NCBI RefSeq assembly: GCF_000518985.1
Contig: NZ_JAEQ01000013.1
Span: forward strand, 1-64,000
Direction: 5' to 3'
Length of the DNA: 64,000 bases
DNA from: Chelativorans sp. J32
GTDB lineage: Bacteria; Pseudomonadota; Alphaproteobacteria; Rhizobiales; Rhizobiaceae
Shown here: one piece after another, positions 34,280-43,328 of the stretch
Layout of the letters: the number at the start of each line of letters is the position of its first letter
Numbering within the stretch: position 1 is the first letter of the stretch
Notes under the pieces: generated by a model
What the model saw: the letters and a program-made list of their open reading frames with translations, nothing else
Told to the model about the DNA's origin: nothing
Database searches by the model: none
Made by a program: the position numbers and the translations under genes

Positions 34280-34297
34280 CTGTCATCGAACTGTTAC
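34280..34297 (+). promoter_or_regulatory. Pho box upstream of pstS
   Basis: CTGTCAT (34280-34286), four bases, CTGTTAC (34291-34297): two PhoB half-sites with 11-base spacing, close to the rhizobial consensus of CTGTCAT repeats. It lies 70 bases before the pstS ATG. It predicts activation of the operon by PhoB at low phosphate. Confidence 0.8.
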
Positions 34298-34367
34298 ATG
34301 TCGCCGCTAATGCCACTCCCGACGCGACATGGCGTCGACACCGCATTCCGGACAGGAGTAGGCTCAA

Positions 34368-35408
34368 ATGAAGAAGTATTTCCTCGCGGCAGCTGTGGCG
34401 TCCGTCGCCGTCGCCGCTTCTCTTGGCTCCGCCGCCGCGCAGTCGCGCGATACGATCCAGATCGCCGGATCCTCGACCGTTCTTCCCTTCGCCAGCATCG
34501 TAGCGGAAGAGTTCGGCAACGCGTTCCCGGATTTCAAGACGCCGGTGGTCGGTTCCGGCGGATCGAGCGGTGGCCTGCGTCAGTTCTGTCAGGGTGTCGG
34601 TGAGAATACGATCGACATCGCCAACTCCTCGCGTCGCATCAAGACCGGCGAGATCGAGGCCTGCAACCAGGCCGGTGTGAAGCAGATCCTCGAGGTCCAG
34701 ATCGGTTTTGACGGTATTGTCTTCGCCACAAGCGCCGACAAGGGCGACTTCGCGCTCGAGCCCGTCCATATCTACAAGGCGATCGCCGCCCAGGTGCCGG
34801 TCGACGGCAAGATGACCTCCAACCCGTACAAGAGCTGGAAAGAGATCGACGAGTCGCTCCCCGATCAGCCAATCGCCGTCGCGATCCCCGCCTCCAACCA
34901 CGGCACCCGTGAAGTCTTCGAAGAGAAGGTGCTGACTGCCGGCTGCGAAGAGGCCGGACTCCCGGAGATGGCCGAGGAGGAAAAGGAAGCCGCTTGCTCC
35001 ACGGTGCGCCAGGACGTGGTCGTGGAGATCGCCGGCGACTACACCGAGACGCTTGCCCGCCTGCAGAGCAACCCGGATACGCTCGGCGTGTTCGGCCTGA
35101 GTTTCTACGAGCAGAACCGTGACACGCTGAAGGTCGCCACCATGTCCGGCGTGACGCCTTCGCTGGAGACGATCGCCTCCGGCGAATACCCTGTCTCCCG
35201 CCCGCTCTTCTTCTACGTCAAAGGCGAGCATATCGGCCAGATCCCGGGCATCGAGGAATATGTCGAGTTCTTCCTCTCCGAGCAGATGGCCGGCGCGGGC
35301 GGCACGCTTGAAGGTGCCGGCATGATCCCGCAACCCGCCGAGAAGACCGAGGAAGTGCTCGCGAATTTCAAGGAGCGCAAGGCGTTGACCGCCGCCGATG
35401 TCCAGTAA
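34368..35408 (+). CDS. pstS: Phosphate ABC transporter, substrate-binding protein PstS
   Basis: A 346-residue periplasmic phosphate-binding protein. The signal peptide ends at SAAAQ. The phosphate-site motifs are IAGSSTVLPF, GSGGSSGGLRQFC, DIANSSRRIK and SNHGTREVF. It is the first gene of pstSCAB-phoU-phoB, with a Pho box upstream. It captures phosphate for PstC and PstA. A stem-loop after the gene probably keeps pstS expression above that of the membrane genes. Confidence 0.95.
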   Translation: MKKYFLAAAVASVAVAASLGSAAAQSRDTIQIAGSSTVLPFASIVAEEFGNAFPDFKTPVVGSGGSSGGLRQFCQGVGENTIDIANSSRRIKTGEIEACNQAGVKQILEVQIGFDGIVFATSADKGDFALEPVHIYKAIAAQVPVDGKMTSNPYKSWKEIDESLPDQPIAVAIPASNHGTREVFEEKVLTAGCEEAGLPEMAEEEKEAACSTVRQDVVVEIAGDYTETLARLQSNPDTLGVFGLSFYEQNRDTLKVATMSGVTPSLETIASGEYPVSRPLFFYVKGEHIGQIPGIEEYVEFFLSEQMAGAGGTLEGAGMIPQPAEKTEEVLANFKERKALTAADVQ

Positions 35409-35426
35409 ACGGACTTGCAGCGCTCG

Positions 35427-35447
35427 GGGAGCCCTATTAGGGCTCCC
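35427..35447 (+). promoter_or_regulatory. Stem-loop between pstS and pstC
   Basis: GGGAGCCC and GGGCTCCC form a perfect 8-base stem around TATTA, followed by TTC only. It lies 18 bases after the pstS stop and may attenuate or stabilise the message. Confidence 0.6.
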
Positions 35448-35529
35448 TTCATTCCTGGCTGGACGCGCTGTTATTCTCTGCGTATGGGGCGCGGAGCCGG
35501 GATGCGGCTGAGACACGGGGGCCTTGATC

Positions 35530-36900
35530 GTGAATAGCTTTATTGTCGCCTGCCTCCTCCTTCTCCTCCTCGGTTTCGCATACCAGGCGGGATGGTCGCG
35601 AAGCAGACAAGTCGCGCCCGCCAGCGGACGCTTGCATTCACGTCCGAACTACCACGGCTCGCTAGTCGCTATTTGGGCGGTGGTTCCCGCGCTCCTCATT
35701 CTCGCGCTCTGGGTTCTCTTCGGCGATACCGCCTCGCGCGCCTTTGTCATGGCGCAACTGCCGCCCGATATTCGGGCGTTGAGCGGGCCCGAACTCAATC
35801 AGATCATCAATCGCGTGAACCAGATCGCGACGGGTTTCGGCGTCATCGGTGAACCCGCTCCCTATGAGAGTGCCGCCGGTCAGGCGCTGCGTGAATTTCG
35901 CACGCTCTCCTTCGCTTTCGTCATTGCGGCTGCGGCCGGCACCGGCGCTCTGGGGCTCTATCTGGCTCGCAGCCGCATAACCGCGCGTTTTCGTGCCCGC
36001 GACGAGGTGGAGCGCGTTGTACGCTATCTGTTGATCGCCTGCTCGGTCGTGGCGATCCTGACCACCATCGGCATTGTGGCTTCGCTTCTCACCGAGGCGA
36101 TCCGGTTCTTCAGTTTCGTCAGTCCCATCGACTTCTTCTTCGGCACGGTATGGAACCCGCGCTTTTCCACCGTGGGTGCGGGCTCCGGCGAATACGGTCT
36201 CCTGCCTCTCCTTTGGGGCACGCTGATGATTTCAATCATCGCCATGCTCGTATCGCTGCCCATTGGTTTGATGACGGCTGTCTACCTCACGCAATATGCG
36301 CGTCCCAAAACGCGCAACGTGGTCAAGCCCGTCGTCGAGGTTCTGGCGGGTATTCCGACCATCGTCTACGGCTTCTTCGCCCTCGTGTCCGTCGGCCCCT
36401 TCCTCGCAAGAATCGGCAGTACGGTCGGCCTCGATATCCGCGCCACCAGCGCGCTCACGGCCGGTATCGTCATGGGGATCATGATCATTCCCTTCATCTC
36501 CTCGCTCTCCGACGACATCATCCGGCAGGTGCCGAGGGCGATGCGCGATGGGTCGCTGGGTCTTGGCGCGACCCAATCGGAGACGATCCGGCGCGTGATC
36601 CTTCCGGCCGCATTGCCCGGTATCGTGGGTGCCTTCCTGTTGGCCGTCAGCCGTGCAATCGGCGAAACCATGATCGTGGTCCTCGCCGCTGGCAACAGCC
36701 CCTATCTGCGGCTCAACCCCGGCGAGCCGGTCTCCACGGTGACCGTGACCATCGTCAATCAGCTCACCGGTGATACGGATTTTGCTTCGCCGCAGTCGCT
36801 CGTAGCTTTCGCGCTCGGGTTGACGCTCTTCCTGATGACGCTCATCCTCAACGTGGTGGCGCTCTATATCGTCCGCCGCTATCGGGAGCAGTATGAATAG
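35530..36900 (+). CDS. pstC: Phosphate ABC transporter permease PstC (long form)
   Basis: A 456-residue permease, much longer than the about 320 residues of E. coli PstC. An extra membrane helix and a loop precede the usual domain. The standard part includes FDFFFGTVWNPRF-like FFGTVWNPRFSTVG, YGFFALVSVGPFL, and the EAA region DGSLGLGATQSETIRRVILPAALPGI. GTG 35530 is preferred because GGGGG lies 8 bases upstream; TTG 35524 is the alternative. Such long PstC/PstA forms are normal in alphaproteobacteria. Confidence 0.92.
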   Translation: MNSFIVACLLLLLLGFAYQAGWSRSRQVAPASGRLHSRPNYHGSLVAIWAVVPALLILALWVLFGDTASRAFVMAQLPPDIRALSGPELNQIINRVNQIATGFGVIGEPAPYESAAGQALREFRTLSFAFVIAAAAGTGALGLYLARSRITARFRARDEVERVVRYLLIACSVVAILTTIGIVASLLTEAIRFFSFVSPIDFFFGTVWNPRFSTVGAGSGEYGLLPLLWGTLMISIIAMLVSLPIGLMTAVYLTQYARPKTRNVVKPVVEVLAGIPTIVYGFFALVSVGPFLARIGSTVGLDIRATSALTAGIVMGIMIIPFISSLSDDIIRQVPRAMRDGSLGLGATQSETIRRVILPAALPGIVGAFLLAVSRAIGETMIVVLAAGNSPYLRLNPGEPVSTVTVTIVNQLTGDTDFASPQSLVAFALGLTLFLMTLILNVVALYIVRRYREQYE

Positions 36901-36902
36901 CC

Positions 36903-38273
36903 ATGGCAAACACGCTCTCTCCAGTTGCCCCGACAGCCCCGGCTCCCAGCGAGACGCTGACGAAGATTAGAAGTGGCCTTGCGCGGCGGCATGCGCGCGA
37001 GCGGCGCTTCCGCGCCTACGGCATCGCGGCCATCTGCGCTGCGCTTGGTGCGGTGGTCATCCTCTTCAGCATGATTCTGATGAAGGGTGTCCCTGCTTTC
37101 ACGCAAGCCAAGCTGACGCTGGATGTCTTCTTCGATCCTGCCATCATAAAGGTCGATCCCAAGCCCGTCCGCGCGCCGGACCAGTCGGCCGCCGCCTACG
37201 AAAGGGCACGGCTCGATTGGGAAAGGCAGGTGACGCTCGTAAACTGGAACCGCATCCTGGAGGCGGCGGTGCGGGCGGCAGCACCGGACATCGAAGTCGA
37301 TACGCGCCAGGCCCTGTCCATCGTGGAGACGAGCGAGCGGTTCGTCCTGCGCGATCGCTTCGTGGCGGATCCTGGCCTGCTCGGGCAGACGGTCAAAATG
37401 GATCTCCTCGCTTCCGCCAATGCAGATAATTGGCTGAAGGGAAATATCGACCGCAGCCTGCCCGACACCCAGCAACAGCTTTCGGCGCCAGCCCGCGCTC
37501 TCGCGGACAGGCTCAAGGAAGACGGAACCATCCGTTTCGCCTTCGCCTCGCAGATCTTCACCAATGTGGATTCGCGTTCGGCTCCCGCAAGCGCCGGCCT
37601 GGCCGGTGCCTTAATGGGGTCGCTCTATATGATGCTCGTGGTGATCGTGCTGGCGGTGCCGCTTGGCGTCGGCACAGCGATCTATCTTGAAGAGTTCGCA
37701 CCCAAGAACCGTTTCACCGACCTTATCGAGGTGAACATCAACAATCTGGCGGCGGTCCCCTCGATCGTGTTCGGTCTGTTGGGCGCGGCAGTCTTCATAA
37801 ATTATTTCCACCTGCCGCTTTCCGCCCCGCTTGTCGGCGGCCTGGTCCTTACGCTGATGACGCTTCCGACGATCATCATCGCCACGCGTTCGTCGCTCAG
37901 GGCCGTGTCGCCTTCGTTGCGCCAGGCGGCCCTCGGACTTGGCGCATCGCGTATGCAGATGGTGTTCCACCACGTCCTGCCGGTAACCTATCCGGGCATC
38001 CTAACGGCGACGATCATTGGTGTCGCCCAAGCCCTGGGCGAAACCGCGCCGCTGCTTCTCATCGGGATGAACGCATTCGTCGCTGCGGTCCCGGCAACAC
38101 CGCTCGATCAATCCACGGCGCTGCCGGTGCAGATCTACCTCTGGCAGGGCAATGAGAATCGCAACTTCTTCGAACCGCGCACGTCCGCCGCGATCATCGT
38201 TCTGCTCGGGCTCATGATCGCGCTCAACGCGCTGGCTATCTATCTGCGGACGAGATTGGAGCGACGCACATGA
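36903..38273 (+). CDS. pstA: Phosphate ABC transporter permease PstA (long form)
   Basis: A 456-residue permease. After the first membrane segment (about 38-63) an inserted, soluble periplasmic-type domain of some 170 residues (about 64-235) separates it from the rest. The standard PstA core follows: [31 protein letters not shown] and the EAA loop [27 protein letters not shown]. Its stop overlaps pstB by 4 bases. Confidence 0.93.
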   Translation: MANTLSPVAPTAPAPSETLTKIRSGLARRHARERRFRAYGIAAICAALGAVVILFSMILMKGVPAFTQAKLTLDVFFDPAIIKVDPKPVRAPDQSAAAYERARLDWERQVTLVNWNRILEAAVRAAAPDIEVDTRQALSIVETSERFVLRDRFVADPGLLGQTVKMDLLASANADNWLKGNIDRSLPDTQQQLSAPARALADRLKEDGTIRFAFASQIFTNVDSRSAPASAGLAGALMGSLYMMLVVIVLAVPLGVGTAIYLEEFAPKNRFTDLIEVNINNLAAVPSIVFGLLGAAVFINYFHLPLSAPLVGGLVLTLMTLPTIIIATRSSLRAVSPSLRQAALGLGASRMQMVFHHVLPVTYPGILTATIIGVAQALGETAPLLLIGMNAFVAAVPATPLDQSTALPVQIYLWQGNENRNFFEPRTSAAIIVLLGLMIALNALAIYLRTRLERRT

Positions 38274-39145
38274 ACAATGAAAACGCGGAGGTCCTCGAGA
38301 TGCACATGCCGACCGAAAAGATCGTCGGACAGACGGATCTCTATTCCATCAAGTCCTCGACGGTGCGCACGCCCGATGAGACGCCCAGGCCCATCCGTGT
38401 GAAGGCCCGGGAGGTGAACGTCTTCTACGGCTCGAAGCAGGCCTTGTTCGACGTCTCGATCGATATTCCCGAGCGTGCCGTGACCGCCTTCATCGGGCCG
38501 TCGGGCTGTGGCAAGTCCACCTTCCTGCGTTGCTTCAACCGCATGAACGACACTATCGAAAGCAGCAAGGTGACCGGCCGGATCGAGCTTGACGGGGCCG
38601 ACATCTATGACGGGTCCATCGACGTTGTGGAGTTACGCGCCCGAATCGGAATGGTTTTCCAGAAACCCAATCCGTTTCCGAAGTCGATTTACGAGAACAT
38701 TGCCTATGGGCCGCGTATTCATGGGCTTGCCAAATCCAAGGCCGATCTGGATGCGATCGTCGAGAACAGCCTGCAAAAAGCGGGTCTCTGGAGCGAGGTG
38801 AAGGACCGCCTCCAGGAGCCGGGCACCGGCCTTTCAGGCGGCCAGCAGCAGCGTCTGTGCATTGCCCGCGCCATCGCGGTCTCGCCGGAGGTCATCCTGA
38901 TGGACGAGCCGTGCTCGGCTCTCGACCCGATCGCCACCGCCAGGGTGGAGGAACTCATCGACGAGCTGCGCGAGAACTACACCATCGTGATCGTTACCCA
39001 CTCGATGCAGCAGGCCGCGCGTGTTTCCCAGCGTACGGCCATGTTCCATCTCGGCCATCTGGTCGAGGAGGGCCCCACCGACAAGATGTTCACGAATCCG
39101 GAAGAAAAGCGCACCCAGGATTACATCACGGGTCGGTTCGGCTGA
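38270..39145 (+). CDS. pstB: Phosphate ABC transporter ATP-binding protein PstB
   Basis: A 291-residue ATPase. Walker A is GPSGCGKST, the signature [14 protein letters not shown], Walker [16 protein letters not shown]. PstB hallmarks include LRCFNRMND and [21 protein letters not shown]. About 30 extra residues precede the domain. Translation is coupled to pstA by ATGA. It powers phosphate uptake and contacts PhoU for signalling. Confidence 0.95.
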   Translation: MNNENAEVLEMHMPTEKIVGQTDLYSIKSSTVRTPDETPRPIRVKAREVNVFYGSKQALFDVSIDIPERAVTAFIGPSGCGKSTFLRCFNRMNDTIESSKVTGRIELDGADIYDGSIDVVELRARIGMVFQKPNPFPKSIYENIAYGPRIHGLAKSKADLDAIVENSLQKAGLWSEVKDRLQEPGTGLSGGQQQRLCIARAIAVSPEVILMDEPCSALDPIATARVEELIDELRENYTIVIVTHSMQQAARVSQRTAMFHLGHLVEEGPTDKMFTNPEEKRTQDYITGRFG

Positions 39146-39176
39146 TCCCGTACAATCTTAGAAAAGGAGCGGATTC

Positions 39177-39875
39177 ATGGGCCAGCATACAGTCACCTCC
39201 TTCGATCAGGAATTGGAGCATCTCGACCGTCTGATCCGGGAGATGGGTGATCTCGCCGGCGCGATGACCCAGGCCGCCACGCGGGCGCTGCTTTATGGCG
39301 ACAACGCCCTGGCACAGCGGGTGATCTCCGACGATGCGGTCATGGATGCCAAGCAGCGCGAACTCGACGAGAGTGCCATCACCCTTATCGCCAAGCGCCA
39401 GCCCATGGCGCAGGACCTGCGCGCGGTGGTCGGAGCGATCCGAATGGCGGCCGATCTGGAACGCATCGGTGATCTCGCCAAGAACATCTCCAAACGGGTC
39501 GGGGCTGTGGGCGGCAGCGCTCCGCGGGGGCTTACGCAGCCCATTGATACGATGGCAAGCATGGTTCTGGAGCAGGTTCGGGCGGTCGTGGATTTTTATG
39601 TTTCCCGCCAGGATGAGGCACTGGTCAAGCTTCGCGACGGCGACGAGAAGATCGATCTTCAATACACGTCTGTTTTTCGTGAGCTTCTCACTTACATGAT
39701 GGAAGATCCGCGTAATATAACTGCCTGCACGCATCTTCTATTCTGCGCGAAGAACCTGGAGCGTATTGGCGACCATGTGACGAATATCGCCGAGAATGCC
39801 TACTATATCATAACGGGGATGCAGCTTCCGGTGCAGCGGCCGAAGCAGGACGAAACCCAAGTTGCGGCCAACTGA
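39177..39875 (+). CDS. phoU: Phosphate signalling protein PhoU
   Basis: A 232-residue all-helical protein with two PhoU repeats. The metal-binding motifs are RMAADLERIGDLAKNISKR in the first repeat and FCAKNLERIGDHVTNIAENA in the second. AAAGGAG precedes ATG. It links transporter state to the PhoR kinase and restrains PhoB when phosphate is plentiful. It lies 31 bases after pstB. Confidence 0.95.
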   Translation: MGQHTVTSFDQELEHLDRLIREMGDLAGAMTQAATRALLYGDNALAQRVISDDAVMDAKQRELDESAITLIAKRQPMAQDLRAVVGAIRMAADLERIGDLAKNISKRVGAVGGSAPRGLTQPIDTMASMVLEQVRAVVDFYVSRQDEALVKLRDGDEKIDLQYTSVFRELLTYMMEDPRNITACTHLLFCAKNLERIGDHVTNIAENAYYIITGMQLPVQRPKQDETQVAAN

Positions 39876-39967
39876 GCGCGACGCGAGCCGTGATGATCCG
39901 GCCAGATGGGCTCACACCCTTCGACCGTGCTTATGCATTTGCGACCTAGTCCAGGCGGAGTTGTAGA

Positions 39968-40657
39968 ATGATCGCACCCAAAGTCATGGTCGTAGAGGAT
40001 GACGAGCCTCTATGCGTCCTGCTTCGGTACAATCTGGAGGCCGAAGGCTATCAGGTCGAGATGATCACGCGCGGTGACGAGGCGGAAGTTCGTCTGCAGG
40101 AAAACGTACCGGACCTGCTCGTCCTTGATTGGATGGTGCCGGCCGTCTCGGGCATCGAGCTTTGCCGGCGGCTGAGGATGCGGCCGGAAACCGAGCGGCT
40201 GCCCATCATCATGCTCACGGCACGCGGCGAGGAGAGCGACCGGGTGAGGGGGCTCTCCACGGGTGCCGACGATTATCTGGTGAAGCCGTTCTCGACGCCG
40301 GAATTCATTGCCCGCGTGCGCGCGCTGCTGCGGCGCGCCAAGCCGGAAGTTCTTTCCACGGTGCTCAAGGTCGGCGATATCGTGCTCGACCGGGAATCCC
40401 ACCGCGTCTATCGGCGCAAGAACGAGATCCGGCTCGGCCCCACCGAGTTCCGTCTGCTCGAATTCATGATGCAGCATCCAGGCCGCGTCTTCTCGCGCAG
40501 CCAGCTTCTCGACAATGTCTGGGGCGAGACGATCTACATCGACGAGCGCACCGTCGATGTCCATGTCGGCCGGCTCCGGAAGGCAGTCAACCAGGGACGC
40601 TTGCCCGATGTTATCCGCACGATTCGCGGGGCGGGCTATGCCATCCGGGAGAACTGA
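39968..40657 (+). CDS. phoB: Phosphate regulon response regulator PhoB
   Basis: A 229-residue OmpR-type regulator. The receiver domain has VEDDEPL at the start, the phosphorylated Asp in LLVLDWMVP and the Lys in YLVKPFSTPEF. The C-terminal winged helix includes GPTEFRLLEFMMQHPGRVFSRSQLLDNVWG and ERTVDVHVGRLRKAV. It activates Pho-box promoters such as that of pstS. Its 3' end overlaps the convergent ROK gene by 22 bases. The partner kinase PhoR is not encoded in the window. Confidence 0.95.
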   Translation: MIAPKVMVVEDDEPLCVLLRYNLEAEGYQVEMITRGDEAEVRLQENVPDLLVLDWMVPAVSGIELCRRLRMRPETERLPIIMLTARGEESDRVRGLSTGADDYLVKPFSTPEFIARVRALLRRAKPEVLSTVLKVGDIVLDRESHRVYRRKNEIRLGPTEFRLLEFMMQHPGRVFSRSQLLDNVWGETIYIDERTVDVHVGRLRKAVNQGRLPDVIRTIRGAGYAIREN

Positions 40658-41898
40658 GCCGAGCGCTCTTTCGGGGACGGCTCGGCCTGCCGCGAAGTCC
40701 TGAGTCCGGGGGCGAAGACATCCCGGTCAAGGCCGGTCAAGGCCGTCATGGCCGCGCCATGCAGGATGAGCGGGGTCGCGCTCGGCAGTGTTTCGAAGGA
40801 AATCGCCTCGGCGTGTTGGCCCCCCGCCGTTTCGGCCAGCGCGCAGCGGATTTCCGGCTCCAGGATGTCGAAAGCCGCGGTGCCCTGGCCGACAATGGCT
40901 ACGGGCGCGGGGTCGATGAGCGCGAAGAGATTGCCGAGGCCGTATCCCATCGCTCGTCCCGCCTCTCGAAAGGCCTGGCGGGCGGGTCCCTCCTCGCGGC
41001 GTGCGAGTTCCGCGAGCTTCTCCATCTCGCCGGCTTCGATATCGACAACTGGCTTTTCGTCCGGCCCTTTTCCGGAGGCGCGCCGCCATATCGCGTAGTT
41101 GCCGGCATAGGCTTCAATGCAGCCCCGGCGCCCGCAACGGCAGAGCGCACCACCAGGCTCGTGGACCATGTGGCCGAACTCCCCTGCGGACGAGCGGGTG
41201 CCGCTGAACATCTTGCCGTTCAGCATCAATCCCATGCCAATCCCGTGCGAAAGCAGAATCGCTATGAAATTGTCGCTGTAGCGCTCGGGGTTGAGCCAAC
41301 GCAGCGCCACGGCCATCATGTTGCAATCGTTTTGCACCGGTGACGGTACGCCGAATGCGTCTTCCAGCGCGGGACCGAAGGGCAATGCGCTGAGCGGCGT
41401 AATCGGCGACCACAGGAGCTCGCGTTCGGCCGAATCCGTTATGCCCTGGACCGCGCAGGCAATGCGCAGGAACCCGCGCTGCCCTTGAGCAAGATCCCGC
41501 ACCGCCGCGATGGTCGCGTCCAGAAGTTCGTCGCGGGTCATCTCAAGCGTGGGTATGCGGTGCTTTCGTATGGCGATTGTCTCACCGCGATAATCGACCA
41601 AGGCCACCGAAAGGCTGTTGAATGAGAGGTAGAGGCAGACCACCGAGGCGGCATCCGGGTTGAGACTGAGTGCCACCTGCGGCCGGCCACGTCGTAAGGG
41701 TACGGCGTCGCCTTGCCCCACCTCCCGCATCGTGCCTTCTTCGATCAGGCCTGAAGCAATGGCGGAAATCGTGGAATGGCTGAGCCCAGTAAGCTTGGCG
41801 ATCTCCGTGCGCGAGGGCTGCCCCGATTGCCGCGCAGCAGCGATCACCAGGGCGCGGTTGCGCTTGCGCATTTCATCGTGACGTATGCCTGCGGTCAC
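40636..41898 (-). CDS. ROK-family transcriptional regulator of the xylFHG genes
   Basis: A 420-residue ROK repressor (NagC/XylR class). The N-terminal winged helix is TEIAKLTGLSHSTISAIASGLIEEG (about 30-55). The ROK domain contains the zinc and signature region GEFGHMVHEPGGALCRCGRRGCIEAYAG. It is transcribed divergently from xylF, and a perfect 21-base palindrome in the shared region is the likely operator, so it probably represses xylFHG in the absence of the sugar. Its C-terminal codons overlap the end of phoB on the other strand. Confidence 0.9.
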   Translation of the reverse strand: MTAGIRHDEMRKRNRALVIAAARQSGQPSRTEIAKLTGLSHSTISAIASGLIEEGTMREVGQGDAVPLRRGRPQVALSLNPDAASVVCLYLSFNSLSVALVDYRGETIAIRKHRIPTLEMTRDELLDATIAAVRDLAQGQRGFLRIACAVQGITDSAERELLWSPITPLSALPFGPALEDAFGVPSPVQNDCNMMAVALRWLNPERYSDNFIAILLSHGIGMGLMLNGKMFSGTRSSAGEFGHMVHEPGGALCRCGRRGCIEAYAGNYAIWRRASGKGPDEKPVVDIEAGEMEKLAELARREEGPARQAFREAGRAMGYGLGNLFALIDPAPVAIVGQGTAAFDILEPEIRCALAETAGGQHAEAISFETLPSATPLILHGAAMTALTGLDRDVFAPGLRTSRQAEPSPKERSAQFSRMA

Positions 41899-41950
41899 TT
41901 CTCTCCCCGGTGCCGGTAATTCCCTTACCGGCGTTGCACTTCAGTTGATA

Positions 41951-41979
41951 TTGACACGGGCAGGTACCTGCGTCATTCT
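41951..41979 (+). promoter_or_regulatory. Candidate xylFHG promoter
   Basis: TTGACA (41951-41956), 17 bases and CATTCT (41974-41979) resemble a housekeeping promoter; it directly precedes the operator palindrome. Confidence 0.45.
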
Positions 41980-42000
41980 TTTTTTCGAGGCTCGAAAAAA
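41980..42000. promoter_or_regulatory. Palindromic ROK (XylR/NagC-type) operator candidate
   Basis: TTTTTTCGAG (41980-41989), one central base, CTCGAAAAAA (41991-42000): a perfect 10-base inverted repeat. The TTCG...CGAA core inside A/T flanks is like known Mlc/NagC sites. It sits where transcription from the upstream promoter would start. Confidence 0.7.
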
Positions 42001-42191
42001 TGGGCCTCCCGGCATCGCAGTCCGGGATCGCATGGGAGCGGTCTCGAACGGCGGGGGGCCGGCGAGGATGGGCCTCGGTGTGAGATCGGATTGGACGTCC
42101 CGCTTGCATTGCACGGCGGAAGGAATGTCAAATCCTTCACATCGGCGCAAGCTAAACCGAAAGTCGCGCCACCCGGCGCTGGGAGGAAATC

Positions 42192-43235
42192 ATGAGGAAT
42201 ACCGCGACCGCCGTCCTGGCGGGGATTGTCTTTTCTCTGTCGTTGTCGACGGCGGCGCTCGCCGAAGGCAAGACGATAGGCGTGTCCTGGTCGAACTTCC
42301 AGGAAGAGCGCTGGAAGACCGACGAGGCTGCGATCAAGGCTCAGATCGAAGCAGATGGGAACACCTATATCTCCGCCGATGCGCAATCTTCCCCGTCGAA
42401 GCAGCTGACCGATGTGGAGTCGCTTATCGCGCAAGGCGCCAATGCGCTCATCATCCTGGCGCAGGATGCTTCGGCGATCGGGCCCGCAGTGGAGAACGCC
42501 GTTGCCGAAGGCATTCCGGTTGTCGGCTATGATCGCCTGATCGAGAACCCGGACGCCTTCTATCTCACCTTCGACAACAAGGAAGTTGGCCGGATGCAGG
42601 CGCAGGCGGTGTTCGATGTCGCGCCTGAAGGGAATTATGTCTTCATCAAAGGCTCGTCGGCCGACCCCAATGCGGATTTCCTGTTCGAGGGTCAGATGGA
42701 AGTGCTGAAGGAGGCGATCGACTCCGGCAAGATCAAGAATGTCGGCGAGGCCTATACCGACGGTTGGCTCCCCGCCAACGCGCAGCGCAACATGGAACAG
42801 TTCCTCACCGCCAACAACAATGAGGTGGATGCGGTTGTCGCTTCGAACGACGGTACCGCAGGCGGCGCCATCGCCGCTCTGGAAGCGCAGGGCTTGGCGG
42901 GTTCAGTGCCCGTTTCGGGGCAGGACGGCGATCATGCAGCGTTGAACCGCATCGCGCTCGGAACCCAGACGGTTTCTGTCTGGAAGGACGCCCGAGAGCT
43001 CGGCAAGGCGGCAGCACAGATCGCCAACCAGCTTGCCGAGGGAACGGCGCTGGACCAGGTAGAGGGCGCGACCAAGTGGGCCGATGGCCCTAACAAGGTC
43101 GAGATGAATGCCCTGTTCCTGAAGCCCGTACCGATCACCAAGGACAATCTGAATGTCGTGATCGACGCCGGTTGGGTCTCCAAGGACGTAGTCTGCCAGG
43201 GCGTGCAGCCCGGCACCGTCGACGTCTGCGGGTGA
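42192..43235 (+). CDS. xylF: D-xylose ABC transporter, substrate-binding protein XylF
   Basis: A 347-residue periplasmic binding protein. The signal peptide ends at ALAEG; the domain starts [20 protein letters not shown], the XylF signature, with [24 protein letters not shown] and [23 protein letters not shown] precedes ATG. It brings xylose, or a close aldopentose, to XylH and XylG. It is clearly closer to XylF than the paralogue at 7736. Confidence 0.93.
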   Translation: MRNTATAVLAGIVFSLSLSTAALAEGKTIGVSWSNFQEERWKTDEAAIKAQIEADGNTYISADAQSSPSKQLTDVESLIAQGANALIILAQDASAIGPAVENAVAEGIPVVGYDRLIENPDAFYLTFDNKEVGRMQAQAVFDVAPEGNYVFIKGSSADPNADFLFEGQMEVLKEAIDSGKIKNVGEAYTDGWLPANAQRNMEQFLTANNNEVDAVVASNDGTAGGAIAALEAQGLAGSVPVSGQDGDHAALNRIALGTQTVSVWKDARELGKAAAQIANQLAEGTALDQVEGATKWADGPNKVEMNALFLKPVPITKDNLNVVIDAGWVSKDVVCQGVQPGTVDVCG

Positions 43236-43257
43236 AAAGCGATATAGTCGCGATCAG

Positions 43258-43282
43258 CGCCGCGGTTTGAGCGACCGCGGCG
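43258..43282 (+). promoter_or_regulatory. Stem-loop between xylF and xylH
   Basis: CGCCGCGGT (43258-43266) and ACCGCGGCG (43274-43282) form a perfect 9-base stem with a 7-base loop, 22 bases after the xylF stop. No T-tract, so it likely protects or attenuates the message. Confidence 0.6.
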
Positions 43283-43328
43283 TTCGCGTACCGGTCCGGC
43301 CAGCGCCGGCCGGGCGGAGGAGACCAAT

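Larger units (their letters stand above)
33963..34367. other. Divergent regulatory region between the NEW3 operon and pstS
   Basis: About 400 bases without a gene. It holds a clear Pho box at 34280-34297 and a weaker Pho-like site at 34074-34091, and must contain the promoters of the two divergent operons. Confidence 0.6.

Noticed and set aside
34113..35516. 467-codon open frame antisense to pstS
   Set aside because: It covers pstS and the Pho box on the opposite strand, and its product shows only composition bias.
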